A DNA stretch of 64,000 nucleotides. It comes from Nitrososphaerota archaeon (GTDB taxonomy: Archaea; Thermoproteota; EX4484-205; JAAOZP01). Every line of letters starts with the position of its first letter. Position 1 is the stretch's first letter. The DNA is taken from NCBI GenBank assembly GCA_011605725.1, contig JAAOZP010000004.1, positions 124,001 to 188,000 on the forward strand, given 5' to 3'. The position numbers and the translations under genes are program-made. The notes under the pieces were generated by a model that did no database searches, had not been told where the DNA came from, and saw only the letters and a list, made by a program, of their open reading frames with translations. Positions 17,722 through 26,682 of this stretch are shown in pieces.

Positions 17722-18044
17722 CCAGTCAAGTAGCCTCCTTTACGAAGCTCTATGCAGAGGCTGCAAATATCGTCCTCAAGCTCATTCAGCGACAAGCCTT
17801 TTTCAAACAGCTTCCTAGCGATGATGCTCGCATACTCGTTAACCACAGTGTTGCTAAGATAACGCCTAATCTTAGCGCTGCCCTTTCTCCTACCCATGTA
17901 GTTGCTTACAGAGGGTTGAGTAACATTAAGCATTCTAGCAACCTGAACCTGATTCAAATTATACTTTTCCAAAAGCTGCCTTGATACAAGCATCCGGAGC
18001 GCGGGAACCACGTGTCTAACCATACACTCGCAATGTATCGTCAT
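17718..18044 (-). CDS. archaeal HTH transcriptional regulator (COG2522-like)
   Basis: A 108-residue predicted transcription factor. A helix-turn-helix runs from about residue 20 to 60 (YNLNQVQVARMLNVTQPSVS is the core) and the C terminus has a C-x2-C (CSLC) with a nearby acidic helix, as in a small family of archaeal one-domain regulators. Either ATG 18044 or the internal ATG at residue 8 could be the start. It is coupled to the small membrane protein downstream and may regulate this short operon. Confidence 0.72.
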   Translation of the reverse strand: MTIHCECMVRHVVPALRMLVSRQLLEKYNLNQVQVARMLNVTQPSVSNYMGRRKGSAKIRRYLSNTVVNEYASIIARKLFEKGLSLNELEDDICSLCIELRKGGYLTG

Positions 18045-18237
18045 AGCATGGTAGTATTGTCTATAACCCGTTTTTAAACATTACCGGAAACTTTTAGATA
18101 AACCGCCCATCTTTACTTCCATTAGTGAAGAGCGTTAGATGTTTTCCGAGCAAACTTGAAGACTTTCCCAACGTGACGAACAGTTTAAAAGCGACGGGAA
18201 AACTTTATTTAACTTAGCGAAGCATTAAAACCTGCGG

Positions 18238-18347
18238 GCCGGGGTGGTCGAATCCGGTTCACAACAGGAAGGCTGAAAGGCGGTGGGCTGCAGAAGAGCT
18301 CTGTCGAAACCCACAGTATGCGGGTTCAAATCCCGCCCCCGGCTCCA
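18238..18347 (+). tRNA. tRNA-Cys (GCA) with two intron-like insertions, CCA encoded
   Basis: The acceptor stem GCCGGGG (18238-18244) pairs perfectly with CCCCGGC (18337-18343), followed by discriminator T and encoded CCA. The T arm GCGGG-TTCAAAT-CCCGC lies at 18320-18336. The anticodon stem is GTGGG (18283-18287) with CCCAC (18310-18314), and loop C-T-GCA-G gives anticodon GCA. A 15-nt insertion (18294-18308) follows position 37, the canonical intron site; CAGA (18291-18294) can pair with TCTG (18300-18303). The D arm GTC/GGC encloses 29 nt, about 16-18 more than normal, with TCC (18253-18255) able to pair with GGA (18267-18269), consistent with a second intron. Exact D-loop borders are unresolved. 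Confidence 0.88.
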
Positions 18348-18437
18348 GCATTCCTACTACTGGTTTATAAGCACCGTGAATACTCATGCCTCAGAATATT
18401 TTTCAACCAGGATTAAAAAGAAGAAAGAGTATATAGG

Positions 18438-19763
18438 TTAAACAAGTATTTGCGAAGGCTCGTAGTCGACAAGCTTACCTTCAAGATACTCAGCATACCC
18501 TTGAAGATCCAGGAGTCCGTGGCCACTCATGTTGAAAAGTATAGTTCTGCTCTCACCCTTCCTCTTGCATTCCAAGGCAATTTCAATAGCTGCTTTAATC
18601 GCGTGATTCGTCTCAGGAGCAGGTACAAGCCCCTCGTTTTCAGCGAAAACCCGGCCGGCTTCGAAGACCTCTCTCTGATAATAGGCTACTGGCCTCACAT
18701 ACCCTTCGTGAACCAGTAGGCTTAGTATTGGAGCCTTCCCATGATACCTGAGGCCTCCGGCGTGTATCGGTGGTGTGAAAAACTTGTGTCCAACGGTGTA
18801 CATTTTAAGCATCGGGGTCATTTCAGCAGTGTCTCCAAAGTCATACATGTATTTTCCCTTAGTCGTCGATGGAACAGCCTTCGGCTCAACAGCAATAAAC
18901 TCGGCGTCAAGCTTTCCTCTTAGCCTTTCACGCATAAATGGGAAGGCTAGACCAGCGTAATTGGAGCCTCCACCTATGCAGCCTATGACGTAGTCCGGTT
19001 TCTCGTCTAGCATTTGAAGCTGCTTAATAGCCTCCTCGCCTACAATAGTCTGGTGTAGCAGCACATGGTTTAAAACGCTCCCCAAAGAGTATTTCATGCC
19101 TGTTTTCACAGCGGTTTCTATCGCCTCGCTTATTGCTATCCCGAGGGAACCCGGGTGGTTCGGATCCTGTTCAAGCATCTTCCTGCCGAAATCCGTCTGG
19201 TCGCTTGGGGAGGGATAGACCTCGGCTCCGAAAAGCTGCATAAGTATCTTCCTGTACGGCTTTGTAAGATAGCTGCTTCTAGTCATGAAGACTTTACACT
19301 TCATTTTGAAGAAGGCGCATCCGAGTGCTAGGGCTGAGCCCCATTGACCTGCACCTGTTTCAGTTGTCAAACCTTTCGTTCCCTCAACCATGTTGTAATA
19401 CGCTTGAGCTATAGCAGTGTTAGGCTTATGGCTTCCAACTACGTTCACATACTCACACTTATAATATATTTTTGCAGGAGTGTTAAGATATTTCTCTAGA
19501 CGCGTTGCTCTTCTAAGTGGCGTCGGCCTCCCGATCGCATAGTAGGCTTGGGCAACCTCCTCAGGTATCGGAATGCGTCTCTGATCTGAAAACTCCTGCC
19601 TGACAAGCTCCTTCGCAAACAACACTTCTAAAGCCTGGGGTGGCAGAGGCTCCTTGGTAGCGGGGTTTATCGGAGGGTCGAGAGGACGCGGAAGATCTGG
19701 AAGAATATTGTACCATTCTCGAGGCATTTCCTCAGGGTTCAGGTTTACAACCGGTGGCTTCAT
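18438..19763 (-). CDS. TrpB2-type tryptophan synthase beta subunit
   Basis: A PLP-dependent enzyme of 441 residues joining indole and serine to tryptophan. It has the long N-terminal extension (residues 1-70, [19 protein letters not shown]) that separates TrpB2 from TrpB1. [23 protein letters not shown] (Schiff-base lysine), [12 protein letters not shown] and [11 protein letters not shown] (phosphate loop) are intact. No trpA or other trp genes are nearby, consistent with TrpB2 acting alone on free indole or as a salvage enzyme. A TAGTATATATACTA box lies 31 nt upstream of the start. Confidence 0.92.
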   Translation of the reverse strand: MKPPVVNLNPEEMPREWYNILPDLPRPLDPPINPATKEPLPPQALEVLFAKELVRQEFSDQRRIPIPEEVAQAYYAIGRPTPLRRATRLEKYLNTPAKIYYKCEYVNVVGSHKPNTAIAQAYYNMVEGTKGLTTETGAGQWGSALALGCAFFKMKCKVFMTRSSYLTKPYRKILMQLFGAEVYPSPSDQTDFGRKMLEQDPNHPGSLGIAISEAIETAVKTGMKYSLGSVLNHVLLHQTIVGEEAIKQLQMLDEKPDYVIGCIGGGSNYAGLAFPFMRERLRGKLDAEFIAVEPKAVPSTTKGKYMYDFGDTAEMTPMLKMYTVGHKFFTPPIHAGGLRYHGKAPILSLLVHEGYVRPVAYYQREVFEAGRVFAENEGLVPAPETNHAIKAAIEIALECKRKGESRTILFNMSGHGLLDLQGYAEYLEGKLVDYEPSQILV

Positions 19764-19793
19764 TTTCGAATCGCCTAAGGCGCTTTAAGGCGG

Positions 19794-19807
19794 TAGTATA
19801 TATACTA
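19794..19807 (-). promoter_or_regulatory. palindromic TATA box for trpB2
   Basis: TAGTATATATACTA is a perfect palindrome centred about 37 nt before the trpB2 ATG. Its position fits a TATA box for a leaderless or very short-leader transcript. Being symmetrical, it could also bind a dimeric regulator. Confidence 0.45.
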
Positions 19808-19918
19808 TTTTGAGCAGATGTATGCTTGAGCGCATTTATGCATTTTTTTTCGGAAACAGGAAGCGTGAGAAGCATGCGTTACAATTTTTAAATACATGCT
19901 TCGTGCAAGAAGGACAGA

Positions 19919-20422
19919 ATGTGGAGCAAAGTGTATGAGAAGGTTAAGCGTCATCCCGCAAAAGTAAAGGTTGCTAGACTACTTGTTGAGAACGGGCTTA
20001 GGATAGCTGACGACGGCAGGATATACTGCGGGCCGATAAACATTCCGGATGCGAAGATAGCTAAAGCAGCTAACGCTGACAGGAGGATAGTCAGAAACAC
20101 TGTTGAGCTAATTATGAAGGACGAGAAGCTTAACAATATTTTCAGAGCACTCAAGCCAGCCGGCCCCAATCTGGTGGATGCTGCACCACACTTGGGTTTT
20201 GACGTTATCGAGATCTATGCTGACCCCAATAAGCCGGGGATAGTTGCAGGCGTGAGCACGATAATAGCTGAGCTTGGAATAAGCATTAGACAAGTGATCG
20301 CCGATGATCCTGAGCTTGTTCCAGAGCCTAAGCTCCAGATCGTTGTTAACGGCAGGATCCCTGGAGAAGTTATTGAAAAAATGAGAAGAATACGTGGAGT
20401 GAGAAGCGTCACGCTGAAATGA
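19919..20422 (+). CDS. ACT-domain regulator of amino-acid metabolism (COG2150-like)
   Basis: A 167-residue archaeal protein. The N-terminal ~85 residues look like a winged or simple HTH segment (VKVARLLVENGLRIADDGRIY, in part, then PDAKIAKAANADRRIV), and residues ~92-167 form an ACT domain (IEIYADPNKPGIVAGVSTI, in part). ACT domains bind amino acids, so this is probably an amino-acid-responsive regulator. It is divergent from trpB2, which makes the trp gene a possible target (inference). Confidence 0.8.
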   Translation: MWSKVYEKVKRHPAKVKVARLLVENGLRIADDGRIYCGPINIPDAKIAKAANADRRIVRNTVELIMKDEKLNNIFRALKPAGPNLVDAAPHLGFDVIEIYADPNKPGIVAGVSTIIAELGISIRQVIADDPELVPEPKLQIVVNGRIPGEVIEKMRRIRGVRSVTLK

Positions 20423-20428
20423 TACTTG

Positions 20429-21067
20429 CTATTTCCTCAGGAACTCTTCAACTTTCTCGACGAGTGTTCTAACGGTTTGCGAAACAATCGTCTCACCGGC
20501 TTCAAGACTGGCCTTCGAAGCATCCCCTTCCACGCCCATCGATGGGCCCGCGTACTTAATCCGATCCTCCTTAACCAGGCTTCTGTCTATGTAGAGGAGT
20601 TGAGAAGTGAGGTAGGCTCCGCCTGAGCCGGCTTTAGGCTCGCCCTCCAACGCTTGAACATCAGGATAATGCTCCCAGAGGTTAAGCTGAAGCAGCTCCA
20701 CGTTTTTAACAGGATGCTTGTTTAAAAGCTCCTTCAGAAGGGAATCGTTTGAAGCATCAGCGTTAAGCAGGACGATCTTCTTAAGACCCAGTTTTGAAAG
20801 CTCCTCCATAAGGTTCACTAAAAACATGGTTAAAACCTCGGGCTTCAAAGATATTAGGCCGCCTCCAACCCCGTATGGGGTTGCGTCTATTTGAAAAACA
20901 TAGGGATGGAGTGAACCTGCTATTTTCTCGCAGTAATAGTTTACGAGTATCGATGATGAACCTGCTGGAAGATGCGGACCCTGGTTTTTCACCGAGCCTA
21001 AAGGTATTAGACCCACCCTGGACTGTCCAAGCCTATACTTGGTTTCGTAATACGTTGACTCGAACAT
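20429..21067 (-). CDS. creatininase-fold protein lacking the usual metal ligands
   Basis: A 212-residue homologue of the creatininase/formamide hydrolase family. The fold markers remain: PLGSVKNQGPHLPAGSS (family normally GSxEQHGPHLPLxTD), YGVGGGL, LLNADASN (normally xNGHGGN), EPKAGSGGAYLTS (normally DxHAGxxETS) and GVEGDASKASLEAGE. The Glu, His and Asp positions that bind metal are replaced by Lys/Gln/Ser, Ala and Lys. It is shorter than active members (about 240-260). The gene has no frameshift or stop, so it may have been retained for a non-catalytic or altered role rather than decaying. Confidence 0.7.
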   Translation of the reverse strand: MFESTYYETKYRLGQSRVGLIPLGSVKNQGPHLPAGSSSILVNYYCEKIAGSLHPYVFQIDATPYGVGGGLISLKPEVLTMFLVNLMEELSKLGLKKIVLLNADASNDSLLKELLNKHPVKNVELLQLNLWEHYPDVQALEGEPKAGSGGAYLTSQLLYIDRSLVKEDRIKYAGPSMGVEGDASKASLEAGETIVSQTVRTLVEKVEEFLRK

Positions 21068-21162
21068 GTTTCATCAAGCAGAATGACATTATTTAAATGT
21101 TGTTAATTATCACAGTCGCCCAATATCTAAACGGATACGCTTAAAAACATTGTTCGAAAACA

Positions 21163-21813
21163 CTAATAGTTTAAAACATGCTTTAGAAAGTCAACCAGCT
21201 GTTTCTCAGACCTCATGCCAACCATTTCGTGAGAATCGTTTACAACAAGCTTTGGAACACCTGTAACATTATACTTTTCAGCAAGATGTGGAAACTCAGC
21301 CGCCTCAATCATCTCCCCGGTTACCAGGTCGTTTTCGAAAGCCAGCTGATGAGCGTAGAAAACCATTGCTGGACAGTAGGGGCATGTAGGTGTTACGAAA
21401 ACTTTAATGTTAAGCGGCGCGGAAACCCCTCTGATAAACTCTCTCGTAGAATCCTTAAGCATTGTCCTCTTATTGCTAACCATCAGAATATCCTTAACAT
21501 ATGTTTCAAACTCGTATCCCGATGGTATTCCGAAAAACCTTATCCCGTAATCCTTCTCAGGAGACCTTATGATAGTGGCTGGGAAAAGCTTAATACTGTA
21601 TCTCTCAATCTCCGTCAAACTGTTTTCAGAATAGTAATGTTTCACAACAATATCCGGGTTAATGCTTGAAACCTCCTGAGCTATCTGAAGAGTTTCCCTG
21701 CAATATTTACAGTCACCCTTATCCGTGAAAACCATTATGTCCACAGGGTCCTTAAACTCCCTGCTGAATATTCCGCGAAGCGTCTCCCTGCTCTTCTCGT
21801 CTAGAATAGTCAT
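21163..21813 (-). CDS. protein disulfide oxidoreductase with two thioredoxin folds
   Basis: A PDO/glutaredoxin-like protein of 216 residues, typical of thermophilic archaea that stabilise cytosolic proteins with disulfides. The N-terminal thioredoxin unit has CKYC (about residue 36) and the C-terminal unit CPYC (about 144), each with the cis-proline stretch (TGVPKLVV in the second unit). It is transcribed alone on the minus strand. Confidence 0.9.
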   Translation of the reverse strand: MTILDEKSRETLRGIFSREFKDPVDIMVFTDKGDCKYCRETLQIAQEVSSINPDIVVKHYYSENSLTEIERYSIKLFPATIIRSPEKDYGIRFFGIPSGYEFETYVKDILMVSNKRTMLKDSTREFIRGVSAPLNIKVFVTPTCPYCPAMVFYAHQLAFENDLVTGEMIEAAEFPHLAEKYNVTGVPKLVVNDSHEMVGMRSEKQLVDFLKHVLNY

Positions 21814-21849
21814 TTTAAAAAGGACTACACATTCTGCCTATATATCTTT

Positions 21850-22995
21850 TTATCGAACATTCTCGTCGAATCTGGCTGCAGTGTCCAGCTTCTCAGCCAG
21901 AGTCTTAAGGTTCCTCACCGCGTAAAGCTTATCCTTCTCACCCATCTTAGCCTTCAACAGAGCGTCCTCAAGCATTTCTATCACACGATCCATTCTTCTC
22001 CGGTTAACCGGGTAGGGGATACCGTCCTTACCTCCGAAGGAGAACGAGAACTTAACAGGGTCCCTCCAGCTCGGAGGCGCGTCGAAGACTATTTGCGCAA
22101 CCAGTGAAAGCGCTCTCAGAGTCCCGGGTCCAATCCCCCTGATGCTTAGAAGCTCCTCGTAGCTGCCTGGTTTAAGCTCGTAGGCTTCGCTGAGCGCTTT
22201 CCAGTTGACATTCCTCTCAAGCACAACCCTGTAGGCGGGAGGCTCAGAGACACCCGGGATCCATTTCAGAATCGTTTCTGAAGAAGCCTCCCCCACTGTT
22301 CTCAAGCATCTTCTAAGCCTTTGAGGAGGCTCTTTAACAATGTCGAGGGAGGCCTGCCTGTTCTCTCTGCTCTCCCTAGCAGTCAGGTTGAGAACGTGCT
22401 CATGCTTGGAGACACCTATTATTCCTGAGTGCGGCTCCTCTATGAGGCTTGTTAAACCCTGGCTAAGCCAATGATACCTCCTAGCCCATTTTAGCCTAGT
22501 GTTCATACCCTGCTGGACGACAGCCCAGTTACCCTCTTTGTCAAACATGAAGACGTGATGGTAAAGCTGGTACCCAGCCTGTATCATTGAATTGTCAACC
22601 TTAGCGCAAATTCTTGAAAGATAGGTAAGCCTATCAGGGTCAGCATCCACCTTTCTACTTTCAACTATGTTCCCTATCTCGCTAGGCGTCCTACGGGAAA
22701 CAGCCCCCTTACCCCCGCAGGCATAAACCCCTAGATCCCTGCTGGACAGGACGGTCTTCAGAACCCCGGCGGTGACGGTTGTGGAACCAGAACTGTCCCA
22801 ATCGTACCCAAGAATATTGGAGAAGCCTTGGAACCAGAGGGGGTCTGAAACACGTCTCAAAAGTTCAAGCGTGCCGAACTCCATCACGATAGCTTCAACA
22901 ACAGCGCCTCCTAGACGAATCATTCTTGAAACCAGCCACTGGGGAGCCCTGCCGCCGTGAAGGCGAAGATCGAAGAAGCCTCTCCTAGAGGACAC
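21850..22995 (-). CDS. DUF763 family protein
   Basis: A 381-residue member of the DUF763 family, widespread in archaea and thermophilic bacteria. It begins with the characteristic RRGFFDLRLHGGRAPQWL and FSNILGYDWDSSGSTT blocks. It carries a helix-hairpin-helix-like element near residue 290 (YEELLSIRGIGPGTLRALS), which points to nucleic-acid binding. The biochemical function is not established. It is divergent from the adenosine-kinase gene. Confidence 0.85.
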   Translation of the reverse strand: MSSRRGFFDLRLHGGRAPQWLVSRMIRLGGAVVEAIVMEFGTLELLRRVSDPLWFQGFSNILGYDWDSSGSTTVTAGVLKTVLSSRDLGVYACGGKGAVSRRTPSEIGNIVESRKVDADPDRLTYLSRICAKVDNSMIQAGYQLYHHVFMFDKEGNWAVVQQGMNTRLKWARRYHWLSQGLTSLIEEPHSGIIGVSKHEHVLNLTARESRENRQASLDIVKEPPQRLRRCLRTVGEASSETILKWIPGVSEPPAYRVVLERNVNWKALSEAYELKPGSYEELLSIRGIGPGTLRALSLVAQIVFDAPPSWRDPVKFSFSFGGKDGIPYPVNRRRMDRVIEMLEDALLKAKMGEKDKLYAVRNLKTLAEKLDTAARFDENVR

Positions 22996-23062
22996 TCCTA
23001 AAACAGTATTCTCCCCCTGCCTAAAAACTTTTTACCCACCTTAAAGGCTTTTTAAACAAGCC

Positions 23063-23554
23063 ATGTCAAGCATGAGGCTTGAACACGTTGAGATAAGACC
23101 CCCGGAGGGAGTGCAGCTAATAATAGGCCAGTCCCACTTTATCAAGAGTGTTGAAGACCTTTACGAGGCGATTGCCTCAAGCATGCCCAGAGTCGAGTTT
23201 GGAGTCGCATTCTGCGAGTCAAGCGGACCTGCTCTCGTAAGGTACGAGGGAAACAGCGAGGAGTTGGAGAAGCTGGCTGTCGACTATGCTCTCAAGATTT
23301 CAGCGGGCCATGTTTTCATAGTTGTTTTGAGAAACGCATACCCAGTTAACGTTTTAAACAGGATTAAAAACGTTGAGGAGGTTGCTACTGTTTTCTGCGC
23401 CACGGGAAACCCGGTTGACGTCGTCATAGCTGAAACACCGCTTGGAAGAGGCGTGCTCGGGGTGGTTGACGGTATTAAGACGAAGGGTGTTGAGAAAGAG
23501 GAGGATAAGAAGCATAGGCGAGAGTTCCTTAGGAGAATAGGCTATAAGAAGTGA
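23063..23554 (+). CDS. adenosine-specific kinase (COG1839-like)
   Basis: A 163-residue protein of the compact alpha/beta family (DUF355) described as adenosine-specific kinase from Pyrobaculum. The blocks GQSHFIKSVEDLYEAI, FGVAFCESSGPALVR, AGHVFIVVLRNAYPVNVLN and ETPLGRGVLGVVDG are characteristic. It would phosphorylate adenosine to AMP without resemblance to ribokinase-type kinases. A TTTTTAAA box lies about 15 nt upstream of the ATG. The next gene follows after 6 nt and is co-transcribed. Confidence 0.88.
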   Translation: MSSMRLEHVEIRPPEGVQLIIGQSHFIKSVEDLYEAIASSMPRVEFGVAFCESSGPALVRYEGNSEELEKLAVDYALKISAGHVFIVVLRNAYPVNVLNRIKNVEEVATVFCATGNPVDVVIAETPLGRGVLGVVDGIKTKGVEKEEDKKHRREFLRRIGYKK

Positions 23555-23560
23555 GGAATA

Positions 23561-24541
23561 ATGAAGTATGTTATAGGTATTGATGGTGGAGGAACTAAGA
23601 CTCAGGCGGCGCTTCTGAAGCTTAACGGGGAAATAGCTTCCCACGATGAAACAGGGCCCTCTAACTATCATAATGTTGGAGTGGAGCAGGCTAGAAGAAC
23701 ACTTGAAGAAGCCTGTGTGAAAGTGATTAGGAAAGCAGGTGTGGACGTGGGAAGCGTCGGGATCATCGTAGCATCACTCGCAGGGCTTGACTGCAGCCTA
23801 GATTTTAAAGCTATGCAGAACGCTTTAGAAGGGTTTCCCATAGGTAGCATAACACTCGTGCACGATTCTATGGCTGCGCTTTACGCTACCAACGCAGGCA
23901 GGGAGAGCGCAATAATAATAGCTGGAACAGGCTCTGCTACAGCCGGCATAAACAGCCGGGGAGAGTATGCTAGAGCTGGCGGATGGGGGTATATTCTTGG
24001 AGACGAGGGAAGCGGCTTCTACCTGGCTAAAAGGGGAATCGTAGCAGCACTCCTAGAATACGAGGAGAGAGGACCGAAGACCATGATAACAAGCCTCCTG
24101 CTGAAAAGGTTCAACGCTAAGACTCCTGACGAAATAATATGGCACGTGTACACGGGTGGGATGAACATTACGGAGTTCGCCAGACTGGCTCCACTCGTGA
24201 CCGAGGCCGCTATGAAAGGGGATGATGTTGCCATAAGCATTCTGCGGGATGCTGGGAGAGAGCTTGCGAACACTGTCAACGGGGTGATCAGGAGGCTTAA
24301 AATGGAGGGTGACGAGTTTCCAATAGGATTGATCGGCGGGGTCTTTAAAGCCGGCAGGCTTGTAACCGGGCCCCTGGAGGAGGCTGTGCACAAGGTTGCT
24401 CCGAAAGCCTACTTAACATATCCCAGGTTCCCGCCGGTAATAGGCTCATCCCTGATAGCGCTGGAGAAAGCAGGCGTGAAAATAAGCGACGAGATCCTTG
24501 CCAATACGCAGAGGACGTTGAGAGAGCAAGGCTTACAATAG
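23561..24541 (+). CDS. BadF/BcrA-type ASKHA kinase, probably N-acetylglucosamine kinase
   Basis: A 326-residue ATP-dependent sugar kinase. IGIDGGGTKTQAALL is the first phosphate loop, GPSNYHNVG follows, AGTGSATAGINSRGE with GGWGYILGDEGSGF forms the conserved GlcNAc-kinase core, and LIGGVFKAG is the adenosine loop. The closest known roles are phosphorylation of N-acetylglucosamine or glucosamine. It follows the adenosine-specific kinase gene by 6 nt. The TAG stop overlaps an AGCGCGCT palindrome. Confidence 0.85.
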   Translation: MKYVIGIDGGGTKTQAALLKLNGEIASHDETGPSNYHNVGVEQARRTLEEACVKVIRKAGVDVGSVGIIVASLAGLDCSLDFKAMQNALEGFPIGSITLVHDSMAALYATNAGRESAIIIAGTGSATAGINSRGEYARAGGWGYILGDEGSGFYLAKRGIVAALLEYEERGPKTMITSLLLKRFNAKTPDEIIWHVYTGGMNITEFARLAPLVTEAAMKGDDVAISILRDAGRELANTVNGVIRRLKMEGDEFPIGLIGGVFKAGRLVTGPLEEAVHKVAPKAYLTYPRFPPVIGSSLIALEKAGVKISDEILANTQRTLREQGLQ

Positions 24542-24547
24542 CGCGCT
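24540..24547. repeat. palindrome AGCGCGCT overlapping a stop codon
   Basis: The 8-nt copy overlaps the TAG stop of the GlcNAc-kinase-like gene and sits within TTACAATAGCGCGCTAATAAG. Confidence 0.5.
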
Positions 24548-24589
24548 AATAAGCTGCTGTTTCGAATTCCTGATACTAGAGTGCAGCTG

Positions 24590-25471
24590 TCACACTTCTT
24601 TAAGCTTAATCTTAGCCAGGCTGGTCAGAATGTCGAACAGCGCATCGCTTATCTCGCTTACCGTCTGACACTCGAGAATATACACGTCATAGGTCTTATA
24701 GTAGTCGAAGAGAGTCCTCGCCCTGTCTGAAAGGCTTGGAACAACGAGCAGCAGCTTCTTATCAGCCTTAACATCCATAGCTTTAAGAACTATTGAGAGG
24801 GCAGACTCGTCAACAGGCTTACTGCTCACAATAATGTCTATCACCGCGTCAACAGTCTCCGACTCCTCCCTGTAGGAGACCGCTAAAGTAAAAACGTGTT
24901 CAACGCCAGACTTGCCGATTATTCTAGCAGGATAGTCAACCCTCCAGCCTTTTGCCCTAAGAGCCTCAACGAGAGGCTTAAGATCCATAACCCATTTCTC
25001 AAGCAGGCTCCTCTTGTTCTCGTTAAGCCTGTAGGAATATATTTTCTTCGGCACCCCTTCACCCTCATGGAAAGCATGCTTCTCAGCAACACAGATAAGC
25101 CTCCTGCCCAGCAGACTGCTCACGAGGCTTTCAATCACCTTAGACCTTGCCTCGGCTGAAGCTGGCTGTCCACCAGAGATCTCTATGAGGAACCTTGTGT
25201 CGCCACACTCGGGGCAGGCCAACACAGTCATAGACTCCTCTCTAACCAGTATTTCCTCCTCAGCCAGGGATTCAAGAGTCTCTACAATATTCTTAGTGGA
25301 GGAACCCATTATTTTTTCAGCATCAGGGTATGTGAACTCCCCAGCCTGGTTCAGCTCAGGCTTAAGATCGGCGAGGGCACCATCAATAAAAGCCTTAAGC
25401 AACACTTGAACATCGCTCCTATTGAGGAGTGGTGAGAACCGTCCCTCCTCGCTGGACTTTTCTTCACTCAT
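24590..25471 (-). CDS. winged-helix/zinc protein with a C-terminal nuclease-like fold, unknown function
   Basis: A 293-residue protein I cannot name. Residues ~15-80 resemble a winged helix. A C-x2-C (CPEC, about 95) and a later Cys with two His (ICVAEKHAFH) could form a zinc site. The C-terminal ~120 residues (GKSGVEHVFTLAVSYRE, in part, VDAVIDIIVSS, LLLVVPSLSDRARTL) have the strand order and hydrophobic pattern of Mrr-like restriction-endonuclease folds, but a clear D-ExK set is not visible, so it may be an inactive domain. It is alone on its strand. Confidence 0.6.
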   Translation of the reverse strand: MSEEKSSEEGRFSPLLNRSDVQVLLKAFIDGALADLKPELNQAGEFTYPDAEKIMGSSTKNIVETLESLAEEEILVREESMTVLACPECGDTRFLIEISGGQPASAEARSKVIESLVSSLLGRRLICVAEKHAFHEGEGVPKKIYSYRLNENKRSLLEKWVMDLKPLVEALRAKGWRVDYPARIIGKSGVEHVFTLAVSYREESETVDAVIDIIVSSKPVDESALSIVLKAMDVKADKKLLLVVPSLSDRARTLFDYYKTYDVYILECQTVSEISDALFDILTSLAKIKLKEV

Positions 25472-25635
25472 GCCACGGTCTTCCTCTTCTTAAATACCTT
25501 TTTAAACAGGATAATTAAATTTTGCTATGAAGAAACATTTGGAAAAAGCCTTTTTAAGCTTGTTTTCGAGTTTAGCTCGGATTCGGCCGGAATTTGACTA
25601 AAAAGATATATTCTTAACATGCGGATGAAGCACGT

Positions 25636-26214
25636 ATGAGAGTAAAGGCTTCTAAGAAAGCCATAAGAGCATTAGGAGTGGCTGAAAGCTTCCGAAAGGA
25701 CTCGGCTAAGGCTCTACTAGCCGGAGTAGTCATGCGCAGCGACTTTATAATAGACGGTTTCGCCCTAAGCCGTACAACGATATCGGGTGATGACGCTACC
25801 GACTCAGTCATAGCTCTCTACAGTTCGCTGAACAGGAAGGACATTAACCTGATAATGATCGGGGGGACAGTCATAAGCATGTACAACATTGTTGACGTCA
25901 ACAGGGTTTTTGAGGAAACTGGGAGACCGGTTATAGCAGTAACCTACAGACCATCAGAGGGAATTGAAGACGCTATTAAGAAGCATTTCCCAAACAACTG
26001 GGAGAGAAAGCTTGAAGCCTACAGGAAGCTTGGCCCCAGGAGGGAGGTGACTTTGAAAAACGGCTTTAAAGTCTTCGTTAGAAACATTGGTATAGACGAT
26101 TATGATTCAAAACATGTTTTAAACAGGTTCACGTTCTTCGGGAGAATTCCTGAGCCGATTCGTGTTGCAAGGCTTCTGGCGAGAAGCCTTTTACCCTTGG
26201 AGACAAGACCTTAG
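25636..26214 (+). CDS. DUF99 family protein (endonuclease V-like fold)
   Basis: A 192-residue archaeal DUF99 protein. The N-terminal LGVAESF, AGVVMRSDFIIDGFALS, GDDATDSVIALYSSLNRKD (in part) and IMIGGTVISMYNIVD match the family. Proteins of this group share the RNase H/endonuclease V fold and have been proposed to act on damaged DNA. The gene has a short AT-rich upstream box and is followed by the L35Ae gene on the same strand. Confidence 0.85.
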   Translation: MRVKASKKAIRALGVAESFRKDSAKALLAGVVMRSDFIIDGFALSRTTISGDDATDSVIALYSSLNRKDINLIMIGGTVISMYNIVDVNRVFEETGRPVIAVTYRPSEGIEDAIKKHFPNNWERKLEAYRKLGPRREVTLKNGFKVFVRNIGIDDYDSKHVLNRFTFFGRIPEPIRVARLLARSLLPLETRP

Positions 26215-26285
26215 CATTCGCGTTGAAAAAGCTTTAAACACAGGTTTTCCAAGTCTCATAGCAGGGAGCAAAAAATATAAAACAG

Positions 26286-26633
26286 GTGTTTCTCAAAGCA
26301 ACCCTGATGATTGAAGCAGGGGCTCTCCGCGGAATAGTTGAGGGACCCAGGCTTGGAATGAAGAGCGTGAAGAAACACCAGTATCTAGCAAGGTTTGATG
26401 GGGTCACTGACAGGCGGGAGGCGGCTAGGCTCCTCTTAGGAAGAAAAGTAGTGTGTCAAGCTGGAAAAAGCAGGGTCTTCGGCAGGATTACTGGTCTACA
26501 CGGCAGAAGAGGGACGGTTAGAGTAAGGTTTAGAAAAGGGCTTCCTGAGCCTTCGAACGGTCTGCCCCTTATCCTAGTGGAGCCTAAACGCCGGCGTGAA
26601 ACCCAAGGATCCGGAGAGCCTGAAAAAAAGTAG
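26286..26633 (+). CDS. rpl35ae: large-subunit ribosomal protein L35Ae
   Basis: A 115-residue L35Ae (eL33) ribosomal protein of the archaeal/eukaryotic type. The diagnostic parts are GPRLGMKSVKKHQYLARFDG, LLGRKVV and the GRITGLHGRRGTVRVRFRKG segment. GTG 26286 is the ORF start; ATG 26307 (MIEAGALRG) is an equally likely start because the family begins near it. The basic C-terminal tail (RRRETQGSGEPEKK) is longer than usual. Presence of eL33 is patchy among archaea. Confidence 0.85.
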   Translation: MFLKATLMIEAGALRGIVEGPRLGMKSVKKHQYLARFDGVTDRREAARLLLGRKVVCQAGKSRVFGRITGLHGRRGTVRVRFRKGLPEPSNGLPLILVEPKRRRETQGSGEPEKK

Positions 26634-26682
26634 GGCTTCAAACGGGGCTGAATATTTTTCCAAGCATGCGGGAAACTTAGGC

